A stretch of DNA of 64,000 bases. Origin: Stichopus chloronotus. Its lineage: Eukaryota > Echinodermata > Holothuroidea > Aspidochirotida > Stichopodidae. The first letter of the stretch is position 1. The number at the start of each line of letters is the position of its first letter. This document shows positions 25,141 through 38,632 of the stretch, piece after piece. The stretch covers positions 2,822,565-2,886,564 of the forward strand of contig CM037840.1 in NCBI GenBank assembly GCA_021234535.1. Direction: 5' to 3'. The translations under genes were made by a program, and so were the position numbers. The notes under the pieces were generated by a model. That model was not told the origin of the DNA and did no database searches. It saw only the letters and a list, made by a program, of their open reading frames with translations.

Positions 25141-28140
25141 CATGGCTCAAAAAATTGAATGCCTGCATGCACAAGGGCACCTTGTCTGATGATCAGAGCA
25201 CTATCAACAAATTACACAATGTAACATGCCTTGTGACAGACAGCTTGTTATCTCATATTCAGTGTGTGCATACAGTCATGATCCCTATTAGTCATCAACT
25301 TAGTCCAGCAGATGTCATTTTGTATATCACAGTTATTACATCTTGATTGCTGACATATTAATTATTGTGCTATTACATAAACCAATCATGTTAAGATTCA
25401 TGAAAATACTTAAAAAATCATCAAATACACAATGCATTTGTGTTATCTGGTTTATACAGGTATCAGGTGTTTTCATTTTATGGCCAACTGTTTTCCAGAA
25501 CTCCCTACAGCTGCTACCAGCTCAATCTGTCTTTCTAATATCCCACTAACTCATTCTTGTGTGGTATTTTAGCTATTTCAGAATATTTTATTGCATCACA
25601 GGTAATTCTCCGTCCAAGGTAAATGTATGTCATTGACATATTGTACTTTCATATTTAATAAAATATCTCAAATTAAAGCAACCTAATTTCTTGTGTTTTT
25701 GTTTGCTGTGCAAATATATCAGTCTGTTCTCATGACATTACTGAATATGTTCATTAAAGTGTTACCATTGACTCTGGTGAGTGACTGCGGTGAAAACCGC
25801 ACTTCAGTCTTCAAGATCATATTTCTCTTATCTTCCACTGGAGTCTTAGACTATGCGAAGATCTGAATACCATACAATGCAATGTTATGGTGGTCTGATC
25901 TCATACTTGGTGATAAACCTAACTTTTACTGGGGAGTTTCAAAGCATTGTTCTGATCAAGGTAATTGTTAAAGGATAAGTTGATTTAAATGATGTTGTAC
26001 CAGTGCACCATGAACGACATTGAATTGTATGCACCAAATTCCTTCATTCACTTTGTTGGGTCTTTAAGTATTGGCAGTAACTAAAAGTTTCCATTGTACC
26101 TCCATCTCAGTAACAGCTCTATGGTTTCACAAATGAAAGTATCTACCTGAACATAGATATCATTGAAGTTGTCATATTGCCAACGGAATAGTTTTCTTGT
26201 TGAAGAACCCTTGCTACGAACATGAATTATGCAAATGAGGGAAAACAGCATTTGTTGGACATGTGCCACACACTTTCATGCTCATACTGAATGCCCAATT
26301 TCCAAGTGTTTTTTGCAATTAAGGAAACATCTACAGGCAAAATTGTTATGTTAAGTGATAGAATCTCATTATCTTAAGTTTCCTTGTTGTTGGATTTATT
26401 TAACAAATGACCTGTATAAAGTATTAACTCACACAAAAGTCTATTTTTCTTACATGCAGCATTCCATTTGAGGTATGATTGCTTTTTTCTTTTTCTTTTT
26501 TTTTTTTTGTTACCCTTCCACAATGACAGTCTCATTGTGACTCAGATTATATATAGTTTCCCTATTTTTCCTCATCCATGAAAGCAGCCCATAAATGGTA
26601 GAAGCATGTGTTCCAGTATGTAGCAGTCCTTTTCAATTGACCTCGCAGCATAATGAGAGCCTGTACATGTAGTATGTTCCCTTTCACTAAAGGTAGAATC
26701 TCGTCCAAATAACACTGTGAGCATAGTTCAAATAAATCAGAGAAAACATGCGAGGGGAAGGGGAATCAAGAAACACTTTAGACGGTGACACTGTAGCAGC
26801 AGAAGAAAAAAGTGAGGGAGTGCCATCAGAGAGAGAGAAACAATATGCTATGGAAATGGCCCATATTTTCATGTTCGTACTTTTCAGCATTGAGTAATTC
26901 CTGTCATTTTGCTTAGTATTACATACAAACATCATGAAACTCAACAAAATGATCTGGATATAAATGAAATTTTTGTTCCACCATATCAACATATTACCTC
27001 AGTCTGTTGGATTACAGTTATAAACCATTCTGGTATGTACACTGTAGGATAGATCGGAACTTTTTAGCAGTATCGTCTTTTCCCATTTTGTTTTACATCC
27101 ACCCCTGCACAATCATTACTGTGATGTTGGCATCATCTTGATGGTAGACAAAAAAATTCACATCTGTGCTGTTATCAAACACCATATTGCACAAATGAAA
27201 TTTCTCCATGATGAGTTAACCTGGATAATTTCAGCCATTTTTACGTTAATCCCTGCCTACATGCAAACATTGATGAAGATGATATATTCTTTGAAAAAAG
27301 ATATCATTACTAATACCAAATGTGAATAGTAAATATCATCAGCCATCCAATGCTTGGGAGACAAAGAAATAAACCCAGTCCCTTCATTATACAGCCCAGC
27401 TTTGCATGAAATCGGCTACAAGAACAATATTTAGGGCACAACTTAACACACTGGTCAGTGCATACACCAAATACCAAACACAACAAAATTTTACTATCAG
27501 TTGGTTAGTGCAGCTCTAAAGCCATTTTTGGAGATAAGTACTCCTACCTGTAAATGTTAAAGGGGAAAATATTTCTGAAAACTATTGTCTGTTTGTTAGA
27601 TTACCCGTTATAAATAGCTTCACTCACTCATTAGAATGCAAGAAGTGATGTTAAAACAAATCGGGCACAACTCCACACCTTTCATAATATATTCAACTTT
27701 CCTATAATGTATTGTATGAGCTGTGCATAAACAATTTCAGTGTTTACCTGACACACTGTCAAATATTACTTTAGATAAAAAAAGGCTATTATTTCAAGTT
27801 TCTTATATCTACTACATATGAAAGGCCACAGCTTTTCATCCATTCAGAGAGGGAGCTACTGTACAGTACTCAGCATTCTAGAATTATGTTGAGCCATGCC
27901 CAGCCAGTAATTACTTCGCAAGATGCTGACACCAAAGGCTCCAGGACACAACTAATTACCCATGTTAACATAACCCGCCCTACATCAAGAGCAGCAATCC
28001 ATTCCTTAGTATGCATGTCCTTGCACAAAAAGTTTGCAACATACGGTACAGTAGATCTATATCTACTGTACATACGTATCTAGGCATACATATGTACGTA
28101 CATGCATACATATATACGTACACCCATACATACACACACG
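25141..28140. other. Intergenic stretch, no gene seen
   Basis: AT-rich DNA with scattered short open frames, a T run at about 26497-26508, and one more fragment of the AGGTCA-type repeat at about 25885-25970. No exon has both splice context and a recognisable product. From about 27850 the TACTGTA words described separately become frequent. Confidence 0.45.
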
Positions 28141-28156
28141 CACTCACCCTTACTGT

Positions 28157-28321
28157 ACATACACACATACATACATACATACATACATACATACATACAT
28201 ACATACATACATACATACATACATACATACATACATACATACATACATACATACATACATACATACATACATACATACATACATACATACACATACATAC
28301 ACACACATACATACATACATA
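28157..28321. repeat. (ACAT)n microsatellite
   Basis: About 40 units of acat, interrupted near the 3' end by 'acacacatac'. A looser tacata/tacgta zone precedes it from about 28085. It ends 46 bp beyond the stop codon of the minus-strand DDE gene, so it lies at or in that gene's 3' UTR. The long YVCM and HTYI frames are artefacts of it. Confidence 0.95.
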
Positions 28322-28366
28322 CCAGAACTTATATTAATTGGCAAATTGTTTGGTCAAATAATTTGG

Positions 28367-31300
28367 TTACTGCCTACTATCAATTAACGACTCAACATGG
28401 CGACAGCATTGCATGTAAGAATCATATTCCCAGAGGTCATGACCAGGATCTTCTGTGCTGATAGCTGAAACTAACTGCTGTAGTTCATCTTCTGACAAGA
28501 AATTTTCCATGCCAGGTACATCTACCATGTTGTCACCATCCATCGGTAACGGGGCATCAGGATCAATCCCAAAGTTGGTATGTGCTCCCTGACAAATAAA
28601 TGAACATGTACACAGATTAAATGTTTTGGTCATGATGGCCAAGTGGCTCTTTTGATAAGAACGCGTGTACACAGGGGAAGCAAGAACACATTGTACCGTA
28701 TGTAAAATCTCATAACCAGTGGCACATAAACTTAGTGACAGAAGGAGAAATTTACATGATAAGTAGCAGCCATCAAGATCAATATGTAATGTGCCGAACA
28801 GATTGTTATTTGAACTTAAATACAACTTAGTGGATTTTGCCGGAAGTGCATTCTAGTTACAGTACCAACAATTATGACATTTGATACCAGGAACTCAAGT
28901 GTTGGTAACGTACATGACTGACACACATGCACATACATCAACTTAGCATCACATCAAAAACACTTTTTGATAGGAATCTATGCAATGGTCATGTGTGTGT
29001 GTATCTGTATGTGACGCCTACTTGTAAACACGGTATCTTGATAATAAGGAAAATTTACACGTTGTGAGTCTCATACTTGGCGTGTTGGTGCTTCACAATC
29101 TCACACTAAATGTGAGGTTTGGGCATATTGAGTAGATGATCCCTATTGATTTTGGTGCAGGTCAACAATCACTTGAGGTCACTGGGGTCAAACTATGAAA
29201 ACCTTGTAGACCCTATGTCTACAGTAGAGCAATTGTGGGGAATCTCATATTTGGTACATGAATTGCTAATATTAAGCAAATGATCACTATTGTTTTTGGT
29301 GGAGCCCAAAGGTCATTTGAAGTCACCGGAGGTAAAAATGTGAAAACCTTGTAAACACAATATCTCAAGGAGGATAACCTTGAATGTTCTCATGGTACCT
29401 GTAAGGAGTAACCATATTGGGTGGATGATCAATATGAGTTTGGTGCAGGTCAAAGGTGGTACTGTGAAAACCTTGTTAACACCATCTAAAGAAGGGTAAT
29501 TGTGTGGAATCTCATATTTAGTGCATGCATTGCCCATGCTGAGTAGATGATTCCTATTGTTTCTGGTGGAGGTCAAATTTCATGTGGGGTCACAAAGGTC
29601 ACGACCATGTGAACTGACTGACACCCATTTCTCAAATTTGGACGACCACAATTAAGATTTCTGTCTAATAGCCTGGTGGTTGTGAAAGGTGTTCAGCCCC
29701 TAAAGAAACACAAAACAAAGAAAAGACAGTTTCCACCAACAGGAAGGTCAAAATAAGTGTCCACTGATCTTTCACAGATCTTTCCTAGATCACCAAGACA
29801 TTATTGAAAATCTTTTCCAATGCAGGACTTCCAGTTTTGAATGAGGACAACCAGATTTCATAATCTGACCTTTGTACAAGTACAACCATCTTTAATTTCT
29901 TAAAATCAAGTACTGTACTTGTCATGTGGGTGATTCATGTTTGCTACAATATATCCATATGGCAAGGAATCACAAAGGCACCACCTAGCTTTCTGGTTTT
30001 AAATACAAGTCTAACTACTCAGCCACACTGCAGTATGGTCTCCAACTGAAGTTTACATTAAACATGTACTGTAAAGGCAGTTTGTCCTATCCATGTCAAC
30101 TTCCATTGACTGGTGGTATCAAAATGATACTAACGTGATTAGCATCTTCAAAGTACTCATTAGGAATGATGCCTCCCTGGCCTGCTACAGCATGCAATCC
30201 AACGATGAACAACTGCAATGGTGTCTGGTTTCCTTCTGTACGCAATGGATGATTGTTCCACATGTTGACAAACTCCCTCAAAAGAGCATTCAATCGAGGT
30301 AAAAATATAAAATGCAAACAGAAGAGGTGCAACTCATTCTCAATGTGTAAAACACCAACATCTTCCATGTGGTAAAATAAAGCATAGAAAGAAGACAACA
30401 CTCCGTCATATACATCCCTCCACAATCTCTCTATTCGACAGTTGTGAACACTTCTGCCAGCTATAAAACTTCCACGATGTGGCCCTCTTGATGGATGGTG
30501 AAGCATGAACTCTTTAACCAAAACATTTTCCCCACCCATGTCTGCTCTTACTCTTGAAGGTAAGCCCCATTCAGTGACTGCTTCCTTGAAGTAGTCTAAC
30601 ACAGTTTCTGCACGGTTGTTGTTGCTTGCAGCAAGATATACAATAGCACGTGTAAAGCCATCAGTGCCACCATGTACAACGATGCGCCACCTGCAGCCAA
30701 AGAATGAAGGAATGCATGTAAGAGCAATAAAGGACTCAACACAGGGATGTAAATGCAGGGTAAAAAAAAAATACTGAAAATAGGTTGTACAGGTGAACGC
30801 CGTCCTGGGGGTGGGGTACTGTATAAGGGGAGGGGGTGTCAGGAGAGAGCCGAGGTGCAAAATGGTGCACTGTAAATTCATTATTTGGAATACACTTATG
30901 CCTCAGAGAATTCCATTTTTATGGTACTTTTGGTTCATTTAGACTGTTATATGTGCAGTAACATATAATTTTGTTGAAATGTTGGAATACAGGGGAAATA
31001 CAGAGGTATCAGCCACTTTTTAAAAACAATACGGAATTCCGTATTAATACGAAAAAACATACATCCCTGTTAATGCTGAAACTTCATACTTAAAGTACTG
31101 ATTATTCAACCCCCGGCCCTTTTGCTTTGTACTGCTGGATCTAGATCTAGTCAAATTCTAAGAGATATCCACTTACCACTTTTACAAACTTGAACACCTT
31201 TCCTTTGCAGTATCATGCAATCACCAAACAACACCACCTGTTGTTCCCTCAGTTGTTTTATTGAATTATTTTAAATGTGTTGTGCAATATGGTGGGCAGG

Positions 31301-34300
31301 ATTCCTTTGTATGTTACTTAAGATTTAAAATGAAGTATATCTATTGGTGAAGGTCACAGAGAGGCCGATGGAAATTCATAATTGGTTATTTTTGATTCTG
31401 TATCCTTGTTTGTCAATTACAAGACGGGTAACTTCTTTGTTCTAGTTTATGTTTGTCTTTAAAATACACTTAAATTTACTATATTTATGATATAACATGT
31501 ACTGCAAATGTATGTGTGAGTAATGAGTATGCGTGTGCTTGTAAAGTATGTATCTGTGCATGTACTGTATACAGTATGCTGCACGGCAAAGGTCAGGTCA
31601 GGGAAGTGTAATTAGGGATGCTCAGTGACTTGAACATTCTGTGGTTTCTTCCTTGCAATTTACAAGGATTTATTTATTTATTTAATTATCTACTCAGTAG
31701 TACAGTAAGTAATTCTTAGTACTCACTTGAGTGCACACAGGGCAAATAAAGCTGATATTGTGTGGTCAGTTTGTTATTACAGTAGTTTTGCTCAATAGGG
31801 ACAAACGTGTCATGAGCCTGCTGACCATGGTCAAACATTCCTTTCACAGATCCCAAAAATTGATGAACTTAATATTGATCATGGCCATTGGTTGCTGCAC
31901 ACATATGGTACCACGTATTTCAAGGAGGGTGTCTAATGTATGTTACAATGTTTGTTCACCATTGATCTACACAGCTACATGCGATGGTAGTTGTTTCTCC
32001 TTTAATTAAATGCCCTGCTTCAGCCAATCGCCTTAAGAGCGTTGTAACTGAAGGTTGCAAAAGGATTTAAGAAGTTGAAAGGAATTTGTCTCCAAAGTCA
32101 GCAGATGATAGTCGATTTGTAGCAATTGATGGGACATGTTGATATAGTGTACCAACTGGTATAAACCCCATTGTATTATCAATAAGTAACATAGTCCCAC
32201 ACCATGTACTCAGTTCATATCATTGTAAATGCATTTCCATCAACTGCTGAATTGCAATATTACGGTATGTTACTATATGTTACAAATGGTAATAAACACA
32301 TGTAAACTACTGCACAAAAAGCAAAAACAATGAAAAATTTTAAGGGAAAAGAACAATCTATCTCTGCAACTGTCATTTACCTTATCAACTTGTGGTTCCC
32401 ATCAATATGCCAAAGGGCAAGTGGTGATGGTACCCTGTAGCGTCTCCTTCGGATACATGTTAGTCCTCTCAGCTCCTGTCTATGAGGGTCACACCTCTGA
32501 AGGCTGTGACGCAGACGTTGCCTTTGCACTCTTATACCATGTGACGTAAGATACCCTTGGACTGTTTTTAAACCTGAAAGTTAGCAAAAGACACAAAATA
32601 CAGATAATGGAACACTACACATATTGAAACAATTGTACAGTATTAAAAGTAACATTCCATACAACGAGTGTTACATTTTATGGGCAATTCTCTTGTACAG
32701 TATTTTCTATCAGAAACTGAATGGTACTCATTTATACTGTTTTCTTTGGAGGCATATTCTTTTGCAAGTGTATTGTAAGAAATTATGATACAGGAGTATG
32801 CTTTAGTGATGGTATGGATAATAGATGTCAGACAAATCAATGATTTTAATTTATTGTCCTCTCAAACTAAAATAGCCTTCTCAACAGGAAAGAAATTTGA
32901 AATACACAACATTGTTCTCTGGGTTATACTGAAAAAAAAAGAAAAATGCAGTTTTTTTTTAATGACACAAAGAATTTGGAGGATTAACATAGCCATGAAG
33001 TCTGCTAATGAAGACAATTACTGTACAGCCCTGAAATACAGTTCTGTGGGGAAGCTATTGCCTTAGTAGTTGTATTTGAAAAACCTGGTTCTGTACAACC
33101 CATGTTGACGGTATTTGCTTGATCATTATATTCGATATGTGCATGGCAGTACTGTAATGATCCCTGTACAGTGGAATGTTGCACATGGACACATTACAAT
33201 TGTATGAAGGTGTGTTTTGGTAGAGAAAGTTCTGGAAATGAAATTAAAAAAAAAAAGGAATAAAAATAATGATAAACATGCACTCGCTGCCCAGTATTCA
33301 TGAAATGTAGCATTATGTCACTAATTTTGTGTTATGTGCACTAGAAATACTGTAGAATCACCATGCCCACTTGCCTACCACTCAAATAACCATGTTTGCT
33401 TGAGTCCACAGTTACAGTATGTCTAGACCTCACAGACAGATGTCTGGCCTGACACTTACAGTTTCTGTATTGCAGAGCAGAATTAAGGTGCAGTTGTTTT
33501 TTGTTTCTTTTTTTTTTAATTTTCTTTTTTCATCTTAAGAATTTTTTTAATAACTTACTAGGAAAACCGGTGCAAATCATATCAAATATATACACAAGAT
33601 ATATAAATGTTTTATATACAAAAGACACCATTCAGCAGGAAAACAACTACAAGTCGACAAAAATACAACGTCCTATGAATGCTGTATGTCTTTTCTCTCG
33701 CTATCAAGTTCAATATCACATTACAAAATTTCCCATGATGCAATGGAATCATGATTTCACACATGCACTTCCACAAATTGGACACCAAGCACTAAAAACA
33801 CAAAGCGATATCTGTATACAGTGCAATGCACCTTTTAAACGACAAAGGAATCACAAATTTAATCATTGTAGGAGTTCATCATTATCCAGAAATCTATGGA
33901 CAGACTGTCTACATCTCAGATCACACACAACACCACCACCACCACATGTAGATTCCTTCTGCTGATGCAAGTAATAAAAGAAAAAAAAAAGGGTAAATAT
34001 CTTGGTTTATTAGACCTTACCACTATCCCTAAAACCCTAATGCTTTTGTGTGATGTGCATGCTACAGTACTGTATCTGACTAAGACCCTGCCTCAGAACA
34101 TTTTACAGTACAGTATGTTTTGGTGTACACCTGCTTACAAGACACGTCCATGGGGCTCTATATAATTCCTAGGCTTCCATGAATCTAAAAGGATGCAATT
34201 CATTCATTCATTTATTTCGTCCGTACAAATATAAAGTGAAATACAAAAACGGACAGGACACTAGAAAATTGTTTAACCAACTGGTGCCCAAGAAGGAAAC

Positions 34301-36651
34301 TTCACAGCAAAGATTGTAAGAAGAAAAACAAGAAGAGAATAAGAGGAAAAACAAGAATAAAGAAACAACTTACAAAAGCAACAAAGAAAGCAACAAAGAA
34401 GGGGATACGTCACAGTGTACTGATCGATTAGGTACTTTTTTACATTACGCTTAAAGGTGTAGTTACTGTACAGTAGCAAGCAGTGGCAATGTAGTTACTG
34501 TACAGTAACAAGCAGTTTGTAAGTTGCAAGCTGCTTCAACTTAATGCGCTGTGGGAAGTACTGTACAATAGTCATTATTCACCCAGTTTGTCAAAAAAGT
34601 GCAACACCATACTGAACTGTAGTAAGGATTTATTTACAAACCTGCTTTTGGAATATGCTGTAGTATGGATTCCACTTGAGCATCCAACTCTTCATCTGGT
34701 ATATCACTATAAGAAGCGCTCAGTGACATTCCAAACTGCTGAAGGCGATATTTTATAGTTCTCTGACTAACACCCATTAGTGTTGCCATCTGAGTCGTAG
34801 TGAAAGACAGATCTAGAATGAGACATTTCCATATCAACTTTAAATAATCAAGAAAGTCAATTAGGGTAAATGACATACTTAGTAGCAACAGAGAAAATTA
34901 CAGCGCACTGATGAGTTGTACTGTACAGACAGTCTGCATGACAATTTCATTTACGCAATACGCATACCGTATCAGTGCGTAAAAGGTATGTTTTGATGGC
35001 CCTTGCTGGGTAAAATGAATGTGTAAGCAAACATTACAGTACGTTTCATAATTTACAAATTGCATACAAAGTTGACAGATTTTTGCAATCAATTTAAATG
35101 TGCTTCTACAGATACAGTAACAGCAAATAATAACCATAGCAAAAGGTAAGCTTACAGCAGCTACTGTACTCCATTTTGTCCAGTCATGGGCATTTTGGTT
35201 TTCTGATATTGCTCAAAATAAAGGTTGGGCTACTGAAGGTATCAATGAAGAACTGGATTATGCTTTCAGTTTTTAGAAATAGTAGTCATGGCATTTTTCT
35301 GGTTGGGAGGTCTTTTTACAGTCTTTTTTTCACAGCAAAGGGTGTACTGATCGACTGTGTACCTTTTGATTTTTGACCCAAACTCAAAATAGCCCATCTC
35401 ACAAATATTTCCAAGGTAATCATGTGCAGAAAGGCCTAAATTACTCTTTTATTATATCTGAGAAGAAATTGTCCAACCTAGGAAAACATGAGAAACAGAA
35501 ACAATCTGTACTCTAAGTTATTCCACATGCGTTAGAACGAAATGAATACTGGTATTGTATCAATTAATTCATAGTCTGTTGTTGAATGCCTCATTTTGCG
35601 TACTGACGTAATGGTATCCATATGAAATGCATACTGTAGCATCAACAAATGGTAAGCCTGCACTGTCTAGAGTTCCCCTGGCGACTGATATTTGGTTAGT
35701 GACAAGGTTACAGTTGCACAATAGGCCTATGGATGCCTAGGTCTAGGCTGGGTCTACAGTACGTAGGCCTTCCTAAGTCAGTTTAAAGGCCATAACTCAT
35801 CACCCTAAGCTATATTTTTACTTCCCGGAAAGCAAAACTCTCGACTGGTTCCAAGTTACAGCTAGGCCTATACTTTTTGATTGACAGCAAATTCGAAAGA
35901 TGCAGAGTAGCTCATAGTACAGCTGCTCACAGTCACACAGGGATCCATTGTTTTGATTGCACATGTGGAGGAATTTCAGACAGGCTGAGGGAGGGACTGG
36001 ATCCCAGCTAACACAAAACGTTCTTGCAACGTTTTCGAAACGTTACAAACGTTACATAACGTTTTGAGAGCGTTTTTAAAACGTTCTGTGTTAGCAGGGA
36101 TGCTAGTGGTTGGGAGAATTGAAACTGTCTGGGGTTATGAGTTTTTGTCTTTAAGATGTTGCTTAGGGTTAGGCTACTGTAACCTTCTACTGTCCTACAG
36201 TAACTTAGTCTTACTTCTGTCCTCCCTTGGAAACTTCAGTGAGACATCAATCAAAGTGGAAGAATTGCCTACCTACAAAAAGTTGCAGTTGATCTTCATC
36301 TATTTGGAATGCAGGTCGACCCATCCTACCAGTCCGCACAGTCTCGGCCTGGAAGCCACATTTTCTCGACTTCGTCTGGTCAATAAGTTCACACATTTGC
36401 CTGTGTGACTCTAACAAAAGCTCGACAACGTAGCCGGGTATAACGTGTTGATAATCTAATGCATCCTTGCACAAATTGTACATGCGAATTTCATGAAAAT
36501 CAGCTGGGTTTATTTCCTCCACCTCCGTTTGATTCGCATGTCTGCGGTATTGTTGGAGAGTATTTATGGTGTGATTGATCCTTCGAACAAAATTAGAAAT
36601 GACTGATTGTTCCACATCCCCACTAACTCCAGGTCCAGATTGTGCCTCCAT
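28367..36651 (-). CDS. Integrase-core (DDE) domain protein, 5 exons, 506 aa
   Basis: Exons in transcript order: 36651-36273, 34812-34642, 32573-32381, 30690-30135, 28588-28367. All introns are GT-AG on the minus strand (phases 1, 1, 2, 0) and the frame is open throughout. Residues about 128-156 look like a helix-turn-helix ([20 protein letters not shown]). The catalytic core starts in exon 3: D241 ([13 protein letters not shown]), D298 (VRADMGGEN) and E335 (NCRIERLW), a D-D-36-E arrangement. [17 protein letters not shown] then closes the domain, followed by an acidic tail. This matches the multi-exon integrase-core family common in fish, cnidarians and echinoderms (annotated as an uncharacterised integrase-core protein), related to retroviral-type integrases and transposases. 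Whether it still moves DNA or is domesticated is unknown. No element termini were found. The start at 36651 has A at -3 and is the first in-frame Met of exon 1. Confidence 0.88.
28985..29640 (+). repeat. AGGTCA-type dispersed repeat, block 3 (DDE gene intron 4)
   Basis: Begins with a GT-rich leader (gtgtgtgtgtatctgtatg), then 'gacgcctacttgtaaacac', as the 58.15-kb block does. At least three degenerate units follow, with 'ggtcatttgaagtcac', 'gtgaaaaccttgtaaacac' and 'agtagatgattcc'. It lies in the intron between exons 4 and 5 of the minus-strand gene. Confidence 0.75.
34190..34400. repeat. Possible retroelement tail fragment
   Basis: A 'cattcattcatttattt' tract beside an A/G-rich stretch with aagaa repeats. 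This resembles the 3' end of a non-LTR element seen on the opposite strand, but no coding part is present. It lies in the DDE gene intron 2. Confidence 0.25.
35783..36154. mobile_element. TTAA-flanked miniature transposon, copy 1
   Basis: Matches the 48249-48505 element along its length (phrases 'cccggaaagcaaaa', 'gacagcaaatt', 'ggaatttcagacaggctga', 'gagttttTgtct'). It is bounded by TTAA at 35783-35786 and 36151-36154, the target duplication expected of piggyBac-type transposases. This copy is longer because another element (36001-36101) sits inside it. No long terminal inverted repeat is visible, only a few bases. It lies in intron 1 of the DDE gene. Confidence 0.7.
36001..36101. mobile_element. 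101-bp ACGTT-rich inverted-repeat element nested in the TTAA element
   Basis: Terminal inverted repeats of about 22 bp: atcccagctaacacaaaacg at the left, and atccctgctaacacagaacg as the reverse complement of the right end. The interior repeats ACGTT words. The copy of the host element at 48.4 kb lacks it, so it inserted after the host element spread. No clear target duplication can be read. Probably a non-autonomous DNA transposon. Confidence 0.75.
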
Positions 36652-36699
36652 TTTCCATGGAACCGTAGGACGTTACATAGCCGCATATCATGTCGTCGA

Positions 36700-36707
36700 T
36701 ATATATA
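36700..36707 (-). promoter_or_regulatory. TATA-like box of the DDE gene
   Basis: TATATATA about 50 nt upstream of the start codon at 36651 on the minus strand. The short spacing implies a 5' UTR of roughly 20 nt. It may instead be a chance AT run. Confidence 0.35.
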
Positions 36708-36709
36708 CA

Positions 36710-38632
36710 GCGCGTATTTTCAAACCAGCGCGGGTTCGTGTAAGTCTGCACTACGCCCTCTGTTTTTCGAAGTTTGTCTTTTTTGCAAACTGTCTTTTTC
36801 CCACAAGATGTCTTTTTTTGTCAAGTTGTACTTTTCTCGGATGTTCTTGGGACGCCGAATGTAATTTTTTAAAACCTTCTTTTTTAATGTGAAATAAGAT
36901 TGATACGTTCTGTACTTGTTGGTATTGTTGATACTATTTCAATATTTGCCAATTTGACTAGTGCTATCTATTTAATTGTAATTTCTCTTTATTTTGAAGT
37001 GTCACAACAAATTTTATTCTAACATTGCAAAACTTCATTGATCACATACTTGCTTGTTTGTCATTTAAGAATGTTGGACTTGAAATTTGATTGCATATAA
37101 ATGTTCCAAATAGTTGAATTGTTAAGTTCCTCTCCTTTTCTATTTTATGTTTTTTTGTATTTTATTTCTTTATTTTGATTCATTTTTAATTTTTATTAAT
37201 TTTTTAACTTAATTTCTTATTTGATTGTCTTTATTAAATTTTATTATTTATTTTATTTAAGTTACTATCATTTTATTTCATTCTGTTCTATTTGATTTTA
37301 TGTTATTTTTGTTTATTTTTTCTTTATGGGGTTATTTCTTTGCTGGACATCTTTTTTTATTGTAAATGTAGTTTGTCAGTGTTTGTTATTTAGGGATTGC
37401 TCTGTATTTTTCTTAATTATTTTGTACTCCTTGGAATGTTTTTTTTTTCATTTTTACTGAAATTTGTTTGTCTTTTTCGACTTCATTTTGTGTTCTAACA
37501 TTTTTATAATTATTGTCTTTTTTGCCCTGTTGGCCGCCCATACATGTGGTCAGTCCGTGTATATGCACTAGTATATTTTTAGTTGATGCCAAGATATCAG
37601 AGTCGAGGAAACAACCAATTAAGATCATCACAAAATATGACTTCAATAAAAGTAGTAAGTATTGGAAATAAGGTACAGACAAGAAACGGATAAAAGCGGT
37701 CACTGAAAAAAGAAAAAGAAAAAAGGAAGTCGTAGAGAAAACTACTAAGAAGCAAAAAGGCTTGTATAAAGTACTTGTGATTTATGCAAAACAGAGCAAA
37801 AAATCATATAGGTTGTTTGGTCACTATAAAACTTGTAAAAGTAGAAAACGCAAAATGTCAAAGAGAATAAAATTGTTTTCCTTCTTTCTCATATTAATCT
37901 TTTGTTTCCTGCCGTTTTATTGTCTTATGGCCTGGTAGTCAAATGGACAAAGAGAAAGAAAAAAAAAACACCGGGAATGTGACGTGAATGATACAATAGG
38001 TCTTGGGATGTGCTCAAATCATGGTAGATATGGTCTTAAGCTAGTCCAGTGATGCTGTGGTGCCAATCATTCCAAGTCTTACGTACGTTGGTAAAGAATA
38101 TCAAATATCTTGACTACTTAGCAGTCTCATAACAGATGTATTAGATTGATCAATCACTACCATATATCATTTTTTTTTATGGGGGGTGGGAGGATTTCTA
38201 TGTATGGAATTTAAGTGACCGGGAGAGGATTTGTTTTAAGTGGAATAATAAATTCAATACTCTTTAGAACTTAATAGTCGGACAAAATGTACTTTAGGAT
38301 CCCTCCAATAACCTAAAATCCACTATGTTTCCTCTGTCTATCCCACGAACAGTACATTGAATGTCATTACATGATACCCCAAAGTAGTCAACTTTAATTG
38401 CAAGCTATCTAACTCATAAGGAACTGTTTACGAGATTATCTGTGTGCTATAGATCAAGCTCTATTTCCTCCCCGTTACCCCTGGAAAAGGAAATAAATGT
38501 CATAACAGTCCCATAGTCACCTTCCGTGGACAAGACAAATGCAGACGTGCTTAGAGTCCGGCCATTAAACGTGACAGCAAAGTTCAGGTTTTGGAAAGTT
38601 CTGAGAGATCGAAAGTTTTTTTGTAGTGAATG
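36710..38632. other. AT-rich intergenic stretch between the DDE gene and gene B
   Basis: About 36900-37500 is extremely T-rich on the plus strand, with tttatt and ttatttt words. No exon is seen on either strand. The last 200 bp must contain the gene B promoter, but there is no clear TATA box. Confidence 0.5.

Larger units (their letters stand above)
27850..35770. other. Cluster of TACTGTA / TACAGTA words
   Basis: By eye about thirty copies of TACTGTA or its complement occur here, many fused as TACTGTACAGTA (27858, about 34465, about 34499). Chance would give one or two. The cluster follows the DDE gene's introns and flanks and thins out beyond both ends. Confidence 0.5.

Noticed and set aside
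27980..28461. Open frames with YVCM or HTYI repeats on both strands
   Set aside because: Translations of the ACAT microsatellite.
30096..30881. 261-codon frame taken as a whole gene
   Set aside because: Only 30135-30690 is exon 4 of the DDE gene. The ends lie beyond the acceptor and donor and lack similarity.
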